This document shows positions 20,381-27,601 of a stretch of DNA of 64,000 nucleotides, piece by piece. The notes under the pieces were generated by a model. That model was not told the DNA's origin, ran no database searches, and saw only the letters and a program-made list of their open reading frames with translations. How positions within the stretch are numbered: position 1 is the first letter of the stretch; each line of letters begins with the position of its first letter. A program made the translations under genes and the position numbers. This DNA comes from Rothia aerolata (GTDB taxonomy: Bacteria; Actinomycetota; Actinomycetes; Actinomycetales; Micrococcaceae), in the NCBI RefSeq assembly GCF_014635585.1, contig NZ_BMDC01000001.1, positions 1 to 64,000 on the forward strand. Direction: 5' to 3'.

Positions 20381-21064
20381 ATGACAGACCAGCACCAGCA
20401 GAAGAAACACGGCGTGCGTGATAACATGCCCAGCACTGATTTGCCGCCCCGCGATTTCTGGAACGAAATGTATAGCCAGCGGGAACGTATGTGGTCGGGG
20501 AAGGCCAATGCCACCCTGGAGGCTGAGCTGACCAAGCTTGAACCCGGTACGGTTCTAGACCTGGGCTGCGGCGAGGGCGGGGATGTTTTCTGGCTCGCCC
20601 AGCACGGCTGGCGGGCAACCGGTATTGATATTTCGGACGTCGCTGTGGCGCGTGCCCGCGAAAACGCGGCCGCTCTGGGCTTGAGTGAGGATGAGGCCAA
20701 CTTTGTTTGTGCTGACCTCACCACCTGGGAGTCTGAAGCAACCTTCGATGTGGTTGTTTCAAGTTTCTTGCAGTCGCCCGTTGAGCTTTTTCGGGAGCAA
20801 ATTCTTGCCGACGCGCTCAAGAGGGTTAAGCCCGGCGGGCGGCTGATTGTGCTTTCCCACGCGGGGCTACCGCCCTGGGCTGAGGTCGATCCAGACTTTC
20901 ATCGGTTCCCCAACCCTGTGCAGGAGGCCGAGTACCTGGCGCCTGAGGAATCCGGCGACACAGTTATTTTCGCCGGGGCGGTGGAGCGTGAAGTCGAAGG
21001 CCCCGATGGGCAGAAAGGTACGATTCCAGACGGCCTGATTGTGGTTGAAAAGGCCCTGCTATGA
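20381..21064 (+). CDS. Class I SAM-dependent methyltransferase
   Basis: A protein of 227 residues with a Rossmann methyltransferase fold: motif I VLDLGCGEGGD near 59-69, acidic loop GIDISDVAV near 82, and CADLTTWE near 109, followed by RVKPGGRLIVLSHAG. The N-terminal DFWNEMYSQRERMWSG segment resembles the small-molecule methyltransferases grouped with TehB and thiopurine enzymes. Substrate is not predictable. ATG lies close to a TAGAGT-type -10 and lacks a strong ribosome site, so the message may be leaderless. The P450 gene starts 50 bases downstream on the same strand and could be co-transcribed. Confidence 0.8.
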   Translation: MTDQHQQKKHGVRDNMPSTDLPPRDFWNEMYSQRERMWSGKANATLEAELTKLEPGTVLDLGCGEGGDVFWLAQHGWRATGIDISDVAVARARENAAALGLSEDEANFVCADLTTWESEATFDVVVSSFLQSPVELFREQILADALKRVKPGGRLIVLSHAGLPPWAEVDPDFHRFPNPVQEAEYLAPEESGDTVIFAGAVEREVEGPDGQKGTIPDGLIVVEKALL

Positions 21065-21114
21065 AAGTGTGTGTTCTGCGTAACTTCTCCCCGGGTAGAA
21101 AGTATGCTTAATAC

Positions 21115-22416
21115 ATGACTATGAGTATCGCACCTAAAAACCTGAAAAGTCTCAAAGATAAGTCCCTTGATTTTCTCAAGAGCGGTTACCTCTTTGCCGC
21201 CAACCGGCGCAGGGAAGCGGGGCTTGAGCCCCACTCCCATACCCCCTTCACCTTTACCATGCTGGGTAAAGATGCCACGGTAATTCGCGGCGAAGAAGCC
21301 GTAAAATTTTTCTACGATGAATCCAAGATTTCCCGCGAGGGGGCCATGCCTGCTCCCATCAGTGATTCTCTCTTTGGCAAGGGCACTATTCACGGCATGG
21401 ACGGGCAGCCCCACAAGGTCCGCAAGCAGCAAATGGCTGATATGGCCTATGAAGATTCACGGGTGGAAGTCTTTAAGCAGCTGGTAGCTGAAGAAATTCA
21501 AAAGACGGTTCAGGGCTGGGCTAGCAAACCGGGCAACGTCTACGACGACATCGCGGTAGCCTACGGTCTTGCAGCCTTCCGATGGGCGGGGCTGCCCATG
21601 AAAGAGGCCCAGATGGTCAAGCGGGCCAAGCAGTACAGCCACCTGCTAGATACCTTTGGCAACCCTGCTAAGAATGTTCTGGCGCAGGTTGATCGTAAAC
21701 GCCTTGACTCCTATTTCTATAAGCTCATGGGCGATATTCGCGCGGGTAAGGTAACCGTTGACCCCGATTCGGTAGCGGCCCATATTGCTGACCTGCGCGA
21801 TGAAAACGGGCAGCTGGTTGATCTTCATATCTCTGCTATTGAGATTCAAAATCTGACCCGCCCCACCGTAGCCGTTTCTCGCTTCGCTGCGTTTGGTGCC
21901 GTGGCTCTGGTGCAGAATCCCGAGTGGGCTCAGAGGCTCCGGCAGGCGGTAGCCGCCAATGGCGGTAGCCTCATCGATCTGAAAGAAGCCATTGCCTTTG
22001 CCCAAGAAGTTCGCAGGGTCTACCCCTTCGTTCCCATGCTTCCCGGTTTCGTGAAGCAGGATACCGAGATTTCGGGTTGCCCTCTGCATAAGGGGCAGCG
22101 CGTGCTGATGGACATTGTGGGAACCCACAATTCACCCTCTATCTGGGAGAATCCCGCTGACTTTGACCCCCAGCGGTTTATGGGAATCGATGATTGGGAG
22201 CAGGTCACCGGATTTTTGCCCCAGGGTGGCGGCGAGGTACGCTCCGACCACCGTTGCCCCGGCGAGAAAATTGCGGTGGCGGCCCTGTCAGCTACCGTTG
22301 CCGCGCTGAGTCACGAGTCGGTAGAAATTTCTCAGGATCAGCTCGACACCAGCTTCCCCTGGACCAAGATTCTGACCCGCCCCAGCACCGGTGTGCGGGT
22401 GAGGGTCAACCGCTAA
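21115..22416 (+). CDS. CYP152-family P450 (OleT/BSbeta-like fatty-acid peroxygenase or decarboxylase)
   Basis: A soluble cytochrome P450 of 433 residues. Family traits of CYP152 are clear: NLTRPTVAVSR near 246-256 with Arg249-Pro250 (the carboxylate-binding Arg of P450 BSbeta and OleT), ExxR-region RRVYPF, and the haem loop FLPQGGGEVRSDHRCPGE with Cys381. At the position that is Gln85 in hydroxylating BSbeta and His85 in alkene-forming OleT, this protein has His93 (GTIHGMDG), and Phe87 matches OleT Phe79. CYP152 enzymes use H2O2, which fits the absence of redox-partner genes nearby. So the enzyme may decarboxylate fatty acids to terminal alkenes; hydroxylation is the alternative. Its stop overlaps the convergent tag stop by four bases. 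Confidence 0.88.
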   Translation: MTMSIAPKNLKSLKDKSLDFLKSGYLFAANRRREAGLEPHSHTPFTFTMLGKDATVIRGEEAVKFFYDESKISREGAMPAPISDSLFGKGTIHGMDGQPHKVRKQQMADMAYEDSRVEVFKQLVAEEIQKTVQGWASKPGNVYDDIAVAYGLAAFRWAGLPMKEAQMVKRAKQYSHLLDTFGNPAKNVLAQVDRKRLDSYFYKLMGDIRAGKVTVDPDSVAAHIADLRDENGQLVDLHISAIEIQNLTRPTVAVSRFAAFGAVALVQNPEWAQRLRQAVAANGGSLIDLKEAIAFAQEVRRVYPFVPMLPGFVKQDTEISGCPLHKGQRVLMDIVGTHNSPSIWENPADFDPQRFMGIDDWEQVTGFLPQGGGEVRSDHRCPGEKIAVAALSATVAALSHESVEISQDQLDTSFPWTKILTRPSTGVRVRVNR

Positions 22417-23132
22417 GCCCACACCCCGGAGAGCCCCCGCTTATAGGTGCCCACCAGGTTGGTATCAACAATGCCAATGGCCTCCATCATGGCAAAAACA
22501 GAGGTGGGGCCAACAAACTTGAAGCCCCATCTCTTGAGCTCCTTGGCAAGGGCCGTAGATTCGGCTGAGGTGGTGGGAACCTCTGCCTGAGTAGCCGGAA
22601 CGGGAGTGGCCTCTGGCTGATACGACCAGAGCAGGGCAGGTAGACCGTCTTCCACCTCAAGCTGGCGAGTTCCGCCGTGAAGCGGAAGGGCGAAACCGAG
22701 TAGGCGAGCGTCGTCCTCGGAATTTGCCCCGTCAAAGCCCGCCCCGTGAGTGTGCACAGTAGTGGCGCGCTCGCGGAGGGCGAGTGTAGCCCGCGCGTTG
22801 TTTACCGCTGCCGCAATTTTGCGAGGCGAGCGAATGACGCGCGGGTCTTGAGCTATGCGCTCAAGATCGGTCTCGCTGAAGTCGGCTACCCGGTTTGGAT
22901 CAAAACCGGCAAAGTGTTCCCGCAAAGCCTCGCGTTTGGCCAGCACGGTTCGCCAGGAAAGTCCCGCCTGAAAGCCCTCAAGGCAGAGGCGCTCAAAGCA
23001 ATCAGCTTCCCCTCCTAGGGGGTTGCCCCATTCGGCGTCATAGTAGTCTCGCATGAAGTCTTCTCGGCTGCACCAGGTGGGGCGGGCCAGACCGTCTGAG
23101 CCGATGACTATATCTGGGTTCTGAGCTGTCAT
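22413..23132 (-). CDS. tag: DNA-3-methyladenine glycosylase I, zinc ligands replaced
   Basis: A base-excision glycosylase of 239 residues of the Tag family. Catalytic and base-binding residues are kept: Tyr30 and Trp35 in YYDAEWGNP, and Glu52 and Trp60 in LEGFQAGLSW. The structural zinc site of E. coli Tag (C4, H17, H175, C179) aligns with Pro18, Tyr31, Asn225 and Thr229, so all four ligands are gone. The protein is about 50 residues longer than E. coli Tag, with an insertion around 130-165. AAAGGA precedes the ATG. It is the last gene of the ogt-alkB-tag operon, which removes or reverses alkylation damage. Confidence 0.88.
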   Translation of the reverse strand: MTAQNPDIVIGSDGLARPTWCSREDFMRDYYDAEWGNPLGGEADCFERLCLEGFQAGLSWRTVLAKREALREHFAGFDPNRVADFSETDLERIAQDPRVIRSPRKIAAAVNNARATLALRERATTVHTHGAGFDGANSEDDARLLGFALPLHGGTRQLEVEDGLPALLWSYQPEATPVPATQAEVPTTSAESTALAKELKRWGFKFVGPTSVFAMMEAIGIVDTNLVGTYKRGLSGVWA

Positions 23133-23148
23133 GGATTCCTTTCGGGTC

Positions 23149-23880
23149 TCAGCGCTGGGCCTGCGGGTCTTTGAGACCGGTTTCTCTGAGGGTGATGTTG
23201 ATGCGGCCCTGGTCTAGGCGGCAGTCTTGGGGTGCGGTGCCCGGCAGAACTTTGGGCACCCCGTGGTACATGAACCGCGAAGGGCCACCAAAAACCAGAA
23301 GGTCGCCGGAGGCTAAAAGTAAATCTGTATAGGGGGCTGTCTTGGTGAGTGTGTTACCGGCACGGAAAACTGCGGTGTCGCCAATCGAGAGCGAGACCAC
23401 CGGCATATCTGACCGCTCCTCTTTGTCCTGGTGCATGCCCATCTTGGCGGTAGGAGCGTAGTAGTTGACCAGAGCTATGTCGGGGGTAAAAGAGTTTGCC
23501 CATCGGGTGAGCCCCTTGCCCAGCCGGGGCCACTGCGAGGCGTGATTCTCCGAGTAGCAATCCGCCAGAGCCGCTCGGCCCAAGCGCACCATCCAGTCGG
23601 GCACGGGCAGGGGAGAAGCACCGCCAAACTCCGCCGCCTGGCGCGTGTACCGGTAGTCTGCCCAGTGCCACCCCAGGCTGGTGAGCCGCACCGACATTTT
23701 ATGGCCGAAAATCTCCGGCTGGTGGGGCGGTATTCCCCGGGAATCGGACCCCCACTCAAAGAATTTCTTAACCAGAAAATCCTGCTGTTCGGTGCTGAGC
23801 CAGCTGGGGTAGTGGATGACCCCCGGCAGGATTTCCCTGACCGGGCGGTTGATTTCTGAGTCCGCGAAGAGGGAGTCCAC
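23149..23880 (-). CDS. alkB: AlkB-type 2-oxoglutarate/Fe(II) dioxygenase
   Basis: A protein of 243 residues that should oxidatively demethylate 1-methyladenine and 3-methylcytosine in DNA. The Fe(II) triad is visible: His150 and Asp152 in MHQDKEE, His206 in MYHGVPK. The 2-oxoglutarate-binding arginines are in GRINITLR (Arg226, Arg232). YYAPTAKMGMHQD is the usual AlkB core. The GTG start at 23880 overlaps the last base of the ogt stop codon, and tag begins 16 bases after the stop, so ogt-alkB-tag is a tightly packed operon. Confidence 0.92.
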   Translation of the reverse strand: MDSLFADSEINRPVREILPGVIHYPSWLSTEQQDFLVKKFFEWGSDSRGIPPHQPEIFGHKMSVRLTSLGWHWADYRYTRQAAEFGGASPLPVPDWMVRLGRAALADCYSENHASQWPRLGKGLTRWANSFTPDIALVNYYAPTAKMGMHQDKEERSDMPVVSLSIGDTAVFRAGNTLTKTAPYTDLLLASGDLLVFGGPSRFMYHGVPKVLPGTAPQDCRLDQGRINITLRETGLKDPQAQR

Positions 23881-24458
23881 TAGAAGAGGGTGCCCTCGTC
23901 TGCATCGGAGGCGGGTGCCTCAAAATCGAGGAGGAAGCGCTTGCGGTCCAGCCCCGCTGAGTAGCCGGAAAGTTTACCGTCGGCCGCAACAACCCGGTGG
24001 CAGGGAAGAAAAATGATGCACCTGTTCCTGCCCACCGCCTGACCAACCGCCTGGGCGGGGGCGTGGGGGCCAACAATTTTAGAAATCTCCCCGTAGGTGG
24101 TGGTGAAACCAAAGGGAATGTCTTTGAGGGCATTCCACACGGCGAGTTGAAAGTCGGTACCCGAGGGAGCCAGCGGCACATCGAAGACTCGGCGGTCGCC
24201 GTCAAAATACTCGTCGAGTTCGCGGGCGGCCTGCTGTAGCACGGGCTCGCTGCTGACTGTAACCCGCTCGCCCAGCTCGCTCTCGGAGCCAAAATGGGTC
24301 TGAGCCTCAAACCAGGCGCCGGTCAGGGCGGAGCCGTTGGTTGCTAAATAGATCTTTCCCAGGGGCGTGGTATGGACGCCGTGGCGGAAGGTGGGCTGTG
24401 AGGAAGAGGAATCTGGCTGAGGGGAGGTTTCTTCGGGGCTGCTGGGCTCTACATTCAT
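23880..24458 (-). CDS. ogt: Methylated-DNA--protein-cysteine methyltransferase
   Basis: A suicide repair protein of 192 residues that transfers methyl groups from O6-methylguanine to its own Cys153, seen in FLPCHRVVAADG. The N-terminal 22 residues are Ser/Pro/Glu-rich and likely disordered. The helix-turn-helix DNA-binding region (TTYGEISKIVG, then AVGQAVGRN) is intact. No AdaA-type transcription-factor domain is fused, so the operon must be controlled by something else or be constitutive. First gene of ogt-alkB-tag; divergent from the MFS gene across a shared 200-bp region. Confidence 0.93.
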   Translation of the reverse strand: MNVEPSSPEETSPQPDSSSSQPTFRHGVHTTPLGKIYLATNGSALTGAWFEAQTHFGSESELGERVTVSSEPVLQQAARELDEYFDGDRRVFDVPLAPSGTDFQLAVWNALKDIPFGFTTTYGEISKIVGPHAPAQAVGQAVGRNRCIIFLPCHRVVAADGKLSGYSAGLDRKRFLLDFEAPASDADEGTLF

Positions 24459-24554
24459 GCTGGTTCTTTCGGCCGCCCCTAATGCGGGCGTCAGTCTGTG
24501 GGTAGTCCTCTTATTCTACTCGGTCTGCTTCCCCGGAATCGAGGGCTGAAAAAT

Positions 24555-24566
24555 TTTACCGGTAAA
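24555..24566. promoter_or_regulatory. TTTACCGGTAAA palindrome between ogt and the MFS gene
   Basis: A perfect 12-bp palindrome with the same TTTAC-N2-GTAAA core as the two ycaC upstream sites. It lies about 90 bases from the ogt start and 100 bases from the MFS start, so it could control either gene. The three sites may mark a small regulon under one repressor. Confidence 0.5.
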
Positions 24567-24666
24567 GAGGTTTTGCTTTCGAGTGTTGAGGAGTATCCTT
24601 GTGTACTGGCTGAATTTGCATAAGTGTAATTAAATAGAGATTAGTAGCCCTGGAGGGGATTTTATA

Positions 24667-25893
24667 GTGCCGTCTCAAGACGACTCCGCACCTGCTTCAA
24701 TACTTCACCAACCCAAGGCGGTGTGGGCTATTGCCTTTGCCTGCACGGTTTCTTTTATGGGAATCGGCCTGGTAGACCCGATTCTTCCTGCTATTTCACG
24801 GGATTTGAACGCAACGGCTTCACAGACCATGTTGCTCTTTACCAGCTACCTTTTTATTACCGGCATCGCTATGTTTTTCACCGGCTGGCTCTCCTCTCGT
24901 ATCGGAACCAAAAAGACCCTGCTCGCCGGCCTGCTACTGATTGTGGTTTTCTCGGCCCTGGCGGGCGCTTCGGCGAGCGTCAATCAGATTATTGACTTCC
25001 GCGCGGGGTGGGGCCTGGGTAACGCCCTCTTTATCTCCACCGCTCTTGCGGCGATCGTCGGTGCTGCTTCGGGTGGTTCTAAGCAGGCGATTGTTCTCTA
25101 CGAGGCTGCCTTGGGGGTTGGCCTGGCCGTGGGACCCCTGGTGGGCGGAGTGCTCGGTTCCTTTTCGTGGCGGGCGCCCTTCTTTGGCACCGCAACCCTC
25201 ATGCTACTGGGACTGCTAGCAATTCTGCTGGTTTACCCCAGAGAGACTACTCCCGCTCCGAGCGCTAAGCAGGATTTCTGGGCGGGCCTCAAATCCCTGC
25301 GCTATGCCGCCCTGCGGCGTCTTGCCCTCATCGCCTTCTTCTACAACTTCTCTTTCTTTATCCTGCTGGCCTACAGCCCCTACCCGCTAGAAGAGGCCGC
25401 AGCGGCTCGGGGCCTAAATTTTGGTGCCCACGAGCTGGGCTACGTTTTCTTTGGCTGGGGCTTTGCCCTGGCGCTGGCCTCGGTGCTGATTGCCCCCAAG
25501 CTAACCCAGCGATTCTCGCTCAAATCTATTCTGCTGTGCATGTTCACCCTGTTGCTGCTAGCTATGGCGGTCTGCGCGCTCTTCTTTGACGCTCTGAGCA
25601 CGCTGATTATTGCGGTGATTCTCGCTGGCGGTTTCCAGGGTGTACTCAACACCGTTCTCACCGAATCGGTGATGGAAGCAACCGATCTTCCGCGTTCCGT
25701 TGCCTCATCTTCTTACTCCGGTGTACGTTTTATCGGCGGCGCCATTGCCCCGCTGGTAGCGGGTCCTCTGGCGGCAGCAACCTTTGCAGGCGCCCCCTAC
25801 TGGCTGGCGGTGGCAGCCCTGCTGCTTTCCCTTATTTTGACCCTGATTTCCAACCTGGGTCACCCCCGCGTGGTCATGAGCGGAAAGGCCTAA
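24667..25893 (+). CDS. MFS transporter, drug-efflux type (DHA1)
   Basis: A 408-residue membrane protein with twelve hydrophobic segments. The first helix contains GIGLVDPILPAIS, and the loop 2-3 motif reads GWLSSRIGTKKTLLAG, both typical of drug:proton antiporters; the motif-C-like GLAVGPLVGG is in helix 5. The likely role is proton-driven export of toxic compounds. GTG start with a strong GGAGGGG site 8 bases upstream. Single-gene unit divergent from ogt, downstream of the TTTACCGGTAAA palindrome. Confidence 0.85.
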   Translation: MPSQDDSAPASILHQPKAVWAIAFACTVSFMGIGLVDPILPAISRDLNATASQTMLLFTSYLFITGIAMFFTGWLSSRIGTKKTLLAGLLLIVVFSALAGASASVNQIIDFRAGWGLGNALFISTALAAIVGAASGGSKQAIVLYEAALGVGLAVGPLVGGVLGSFSWRAPFFGTATLMLLGLLAILLVYPRETTPAPSAKQDFWAGLKSLRYAALRRLALIAFFYNFSFFILLAYSPYPLEEAAAARGLNFGAHELGYVFFGWGFALALASVLIAPKLTQRFSLKSILLCMFTLLLLAMAVCALFFDALSTLIIAVILAGGFQGVLNTVLTESVMEATDLPRSVASSSYSGVRFIGGAIAPLVAGPLAAATFAGAPYWLAVAALLLSLILTLISNLGHPRVVMSGKA

Positions 25894-26002
25894 TTAAGGG
25901 GAAGAAGATAAATACGAAATAACCCTAACTTTATCTAAGGAAACTTTCCTCCAAAACTGTTGAGCGCCGAAAACAGGCCTGAACGGCGGGAGTAATCTGA
26001 AA

Positions 26003-26026
26003 CCAGAATAATCATTCTGGAGGTAC
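26003..26026 (+). promoter_or_regulatory. Hairpin next to the ribosome-binding site of the DASS transporter gene
   Basis: CCAGAAT and ATTCTGG form a perfect 7-bp stem with a 4-base loop, and its last bases run straight into the GGAGG ribosome site (26019-26023). Folding could limit ribosome access, or the palindrome could be an operator. Confidence 0.4.
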
Positions 26027-26029
26027 GCC

Positions 26030-27598
26030 GTGAACAAGGCAATGAAGTCCCATCACCTACACGCCGCAGAACGCGAACACAGGGTAGTTCAAGCCCACCA
26101 GCAGACCCACCACCACGATGAGTCACCGCACGGCTTTCTTGCCCACCTTCACCTCAAACCGATCTGGTTTGTTCTCGCCCACCTGGTGATGGTTGCCATT
26201 TTGCTACTTCCCTTCGATGATTCTCTAGACCAGGCGGGCAAGGTTGCCCTGGCCGTTCTGGGCTTCGCCGTGGTTATGTGGGTCAGCGAGGCAGTTAGCT
26301 ACCCGGTTTCCTCGGTGATGATTATCGCCTACATCACCCTCTTCCTGGGCTTCACTCCCGACCCCGAATCTCCGGGAGAGATGCTGGGAACCAGCAGCGC
26401 TCTCCCCACCGCTCTGGGTGGATTCAGCTCATCTAGCGTGGCTCTGGTGGCAGCGGCCCTTGCCCTGGCCGCCGCCATGCAGGCAACGGGCCTGCACAAG
26501 CGCCTTGCTCTGCTGGTGCTGAAATTCGCCGGTGAAAAGACCTCTCACATCGTTATCGGCGCTATCGTCATCTCCGTCATCCTCGCCTTCTTCGTTCCTT
26601 CGGCAACCGCTCGCGCCGGCGCCGTCGTCCCCATTCTCATGGGTATGGTCGTTGCCTTCGGGCTAGAGAAGAACTCTAAGATGGCGGCCCTGCTCATTAT
26701 CACCGCCGCCCAGTCCATCTCTATCTGGAACATCGGTATCAAAACCGCAGCCGCCCAGAACCTGGTTGCCATGGGCTTTATCGGCGATTCGATGGGGGAG
26801 AACGTCTCCTGGGGTGAGTGGTTCTTATGGGCAGCCCCCTGGTCAATCATCATGTCGGTGGTGCTCTTCTTCGTGATGCGCTGGGCCATTAAACCCGAGA
26901 CCGACCGCATGGAGGGCGGCCGCGAAACCGTGCGCGCCCAGCTAGCCGAAATTGGCCCCATCACCGGTGCCGAAATCCGTCTGGTGGTGGTCTCGGTTCT
27001 GCTGCTCATCTTCTGGGCAACTGAGGATATTCTGCACCCCATTGATTCTTCGACCGTCACGATTGTTGCCATCGCTTTTCTGCTGCTACCCAAGGTGGGT
27101 GTCTTCACTTGGAAGACCGCCGAATCTTTGATTAACTGGGGAACCCTGGTGGTCTTTGCCATCGGTATTTCGCTGGGCTCCCTGCTACTCAAGACCGGCG
27201 CTGCCGCCTGGCTGTCTCAGAAGACCTTTGGCGCCCTGGGCCTGGATAACCTGCCGCTTCTGGCAACCATCGCCCTGGTTTCTATCTTCACGATTCTGAT
27301 TCACCTGGGCTTTGCCTCGGCTACTTCGCTCTCCTCAGCCCTGATTCCCGTCTACATCGCCCTGGCCACCACCCTGCAAACCCCCGACGGCGGCCTGGGG
27401 TTCGTGGTCATCCAGCAGTTCATCATCAGCTTCGGCTTCCTGCTGCCCGTCTCGGCACCGCAGAACATGCTGGCCTACGGAACCGGTGCTTTCACCACCA
27501 AGCAGTTCTTGCGCACCGGTATTCCGCTGACCGTCATTGGCTACCTGCTGGTGCTCCTGCTGAGCGCCACCTACTGGAACTGGCTGGGCCTGGTCTAG
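26030..27598 (+). CDS. DASS-family (SLC13) sodium:anion symporter
   Basis: A membrane protein of 522 residues of the divalent-anion:sodium symporter family, which imports dicarboxylates, citrate or sulfate. The first 45 residues are a cytosolic His-rich tail (eleven histidines, including QTHHHD). The transport core has the paired SNT-like motifs of the family in the FVPSATARAGAV region and near FASATSLSSALIP. GTG at 26030 has a GGAGG site; an in-frame ATG lies 12 bases later. The substrate is not clear, because the canonical Ser-Asn-Thr triplets are altered to SAT. It converges on the ABC ATPase gene with only 3 bases between stops. Confidence 0.78.
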   Translation: MNKAMKSHHLHAAEREHRVVQAHQQTHHHDESPHGFLAHLHLKPIWFVLAHLVMVAILLLPFDDSLDQAGKVALAVLGFAVVMWVSEAVSYPVSSVMIIAYITLFLGFTPDPESPGEMLGTSSALPTALGGFSSSSVALVAAALALAAAMQATGLHKRLALLVLKFAGEKTSHIVIGAIVISVILAFFVPSATARAGAVVPILMGMVVAFGLEKNSKMAALLIITAAQSISIWNIGIKTAAAQNLVAMGFIGDSMGENVSWGEWFLWAAPWSIIMSVVLFFVMRWAIKPETDRMEGGRETVRAQLAEIGPITGAEIRLVVVSVLLLIFWATEDILHPIDSSTVTIVAIAFLLLPKVGVFTWKTAESLINWGTLVVFAIGISLGSLLLKTGAAAWLSQKTFGALGLDNLPLLATIALVSIFTILIHLGFASATSLSSALIPVYIALATTLQTPDGGLGFVVIQQFIISFGFLLPVSAPQNMLAYGTGAFTTKQFLRTGIPLTVIGYLLVLLLSATYWNWLGLV

Positions 27599-27601
27599 GG
27601 T

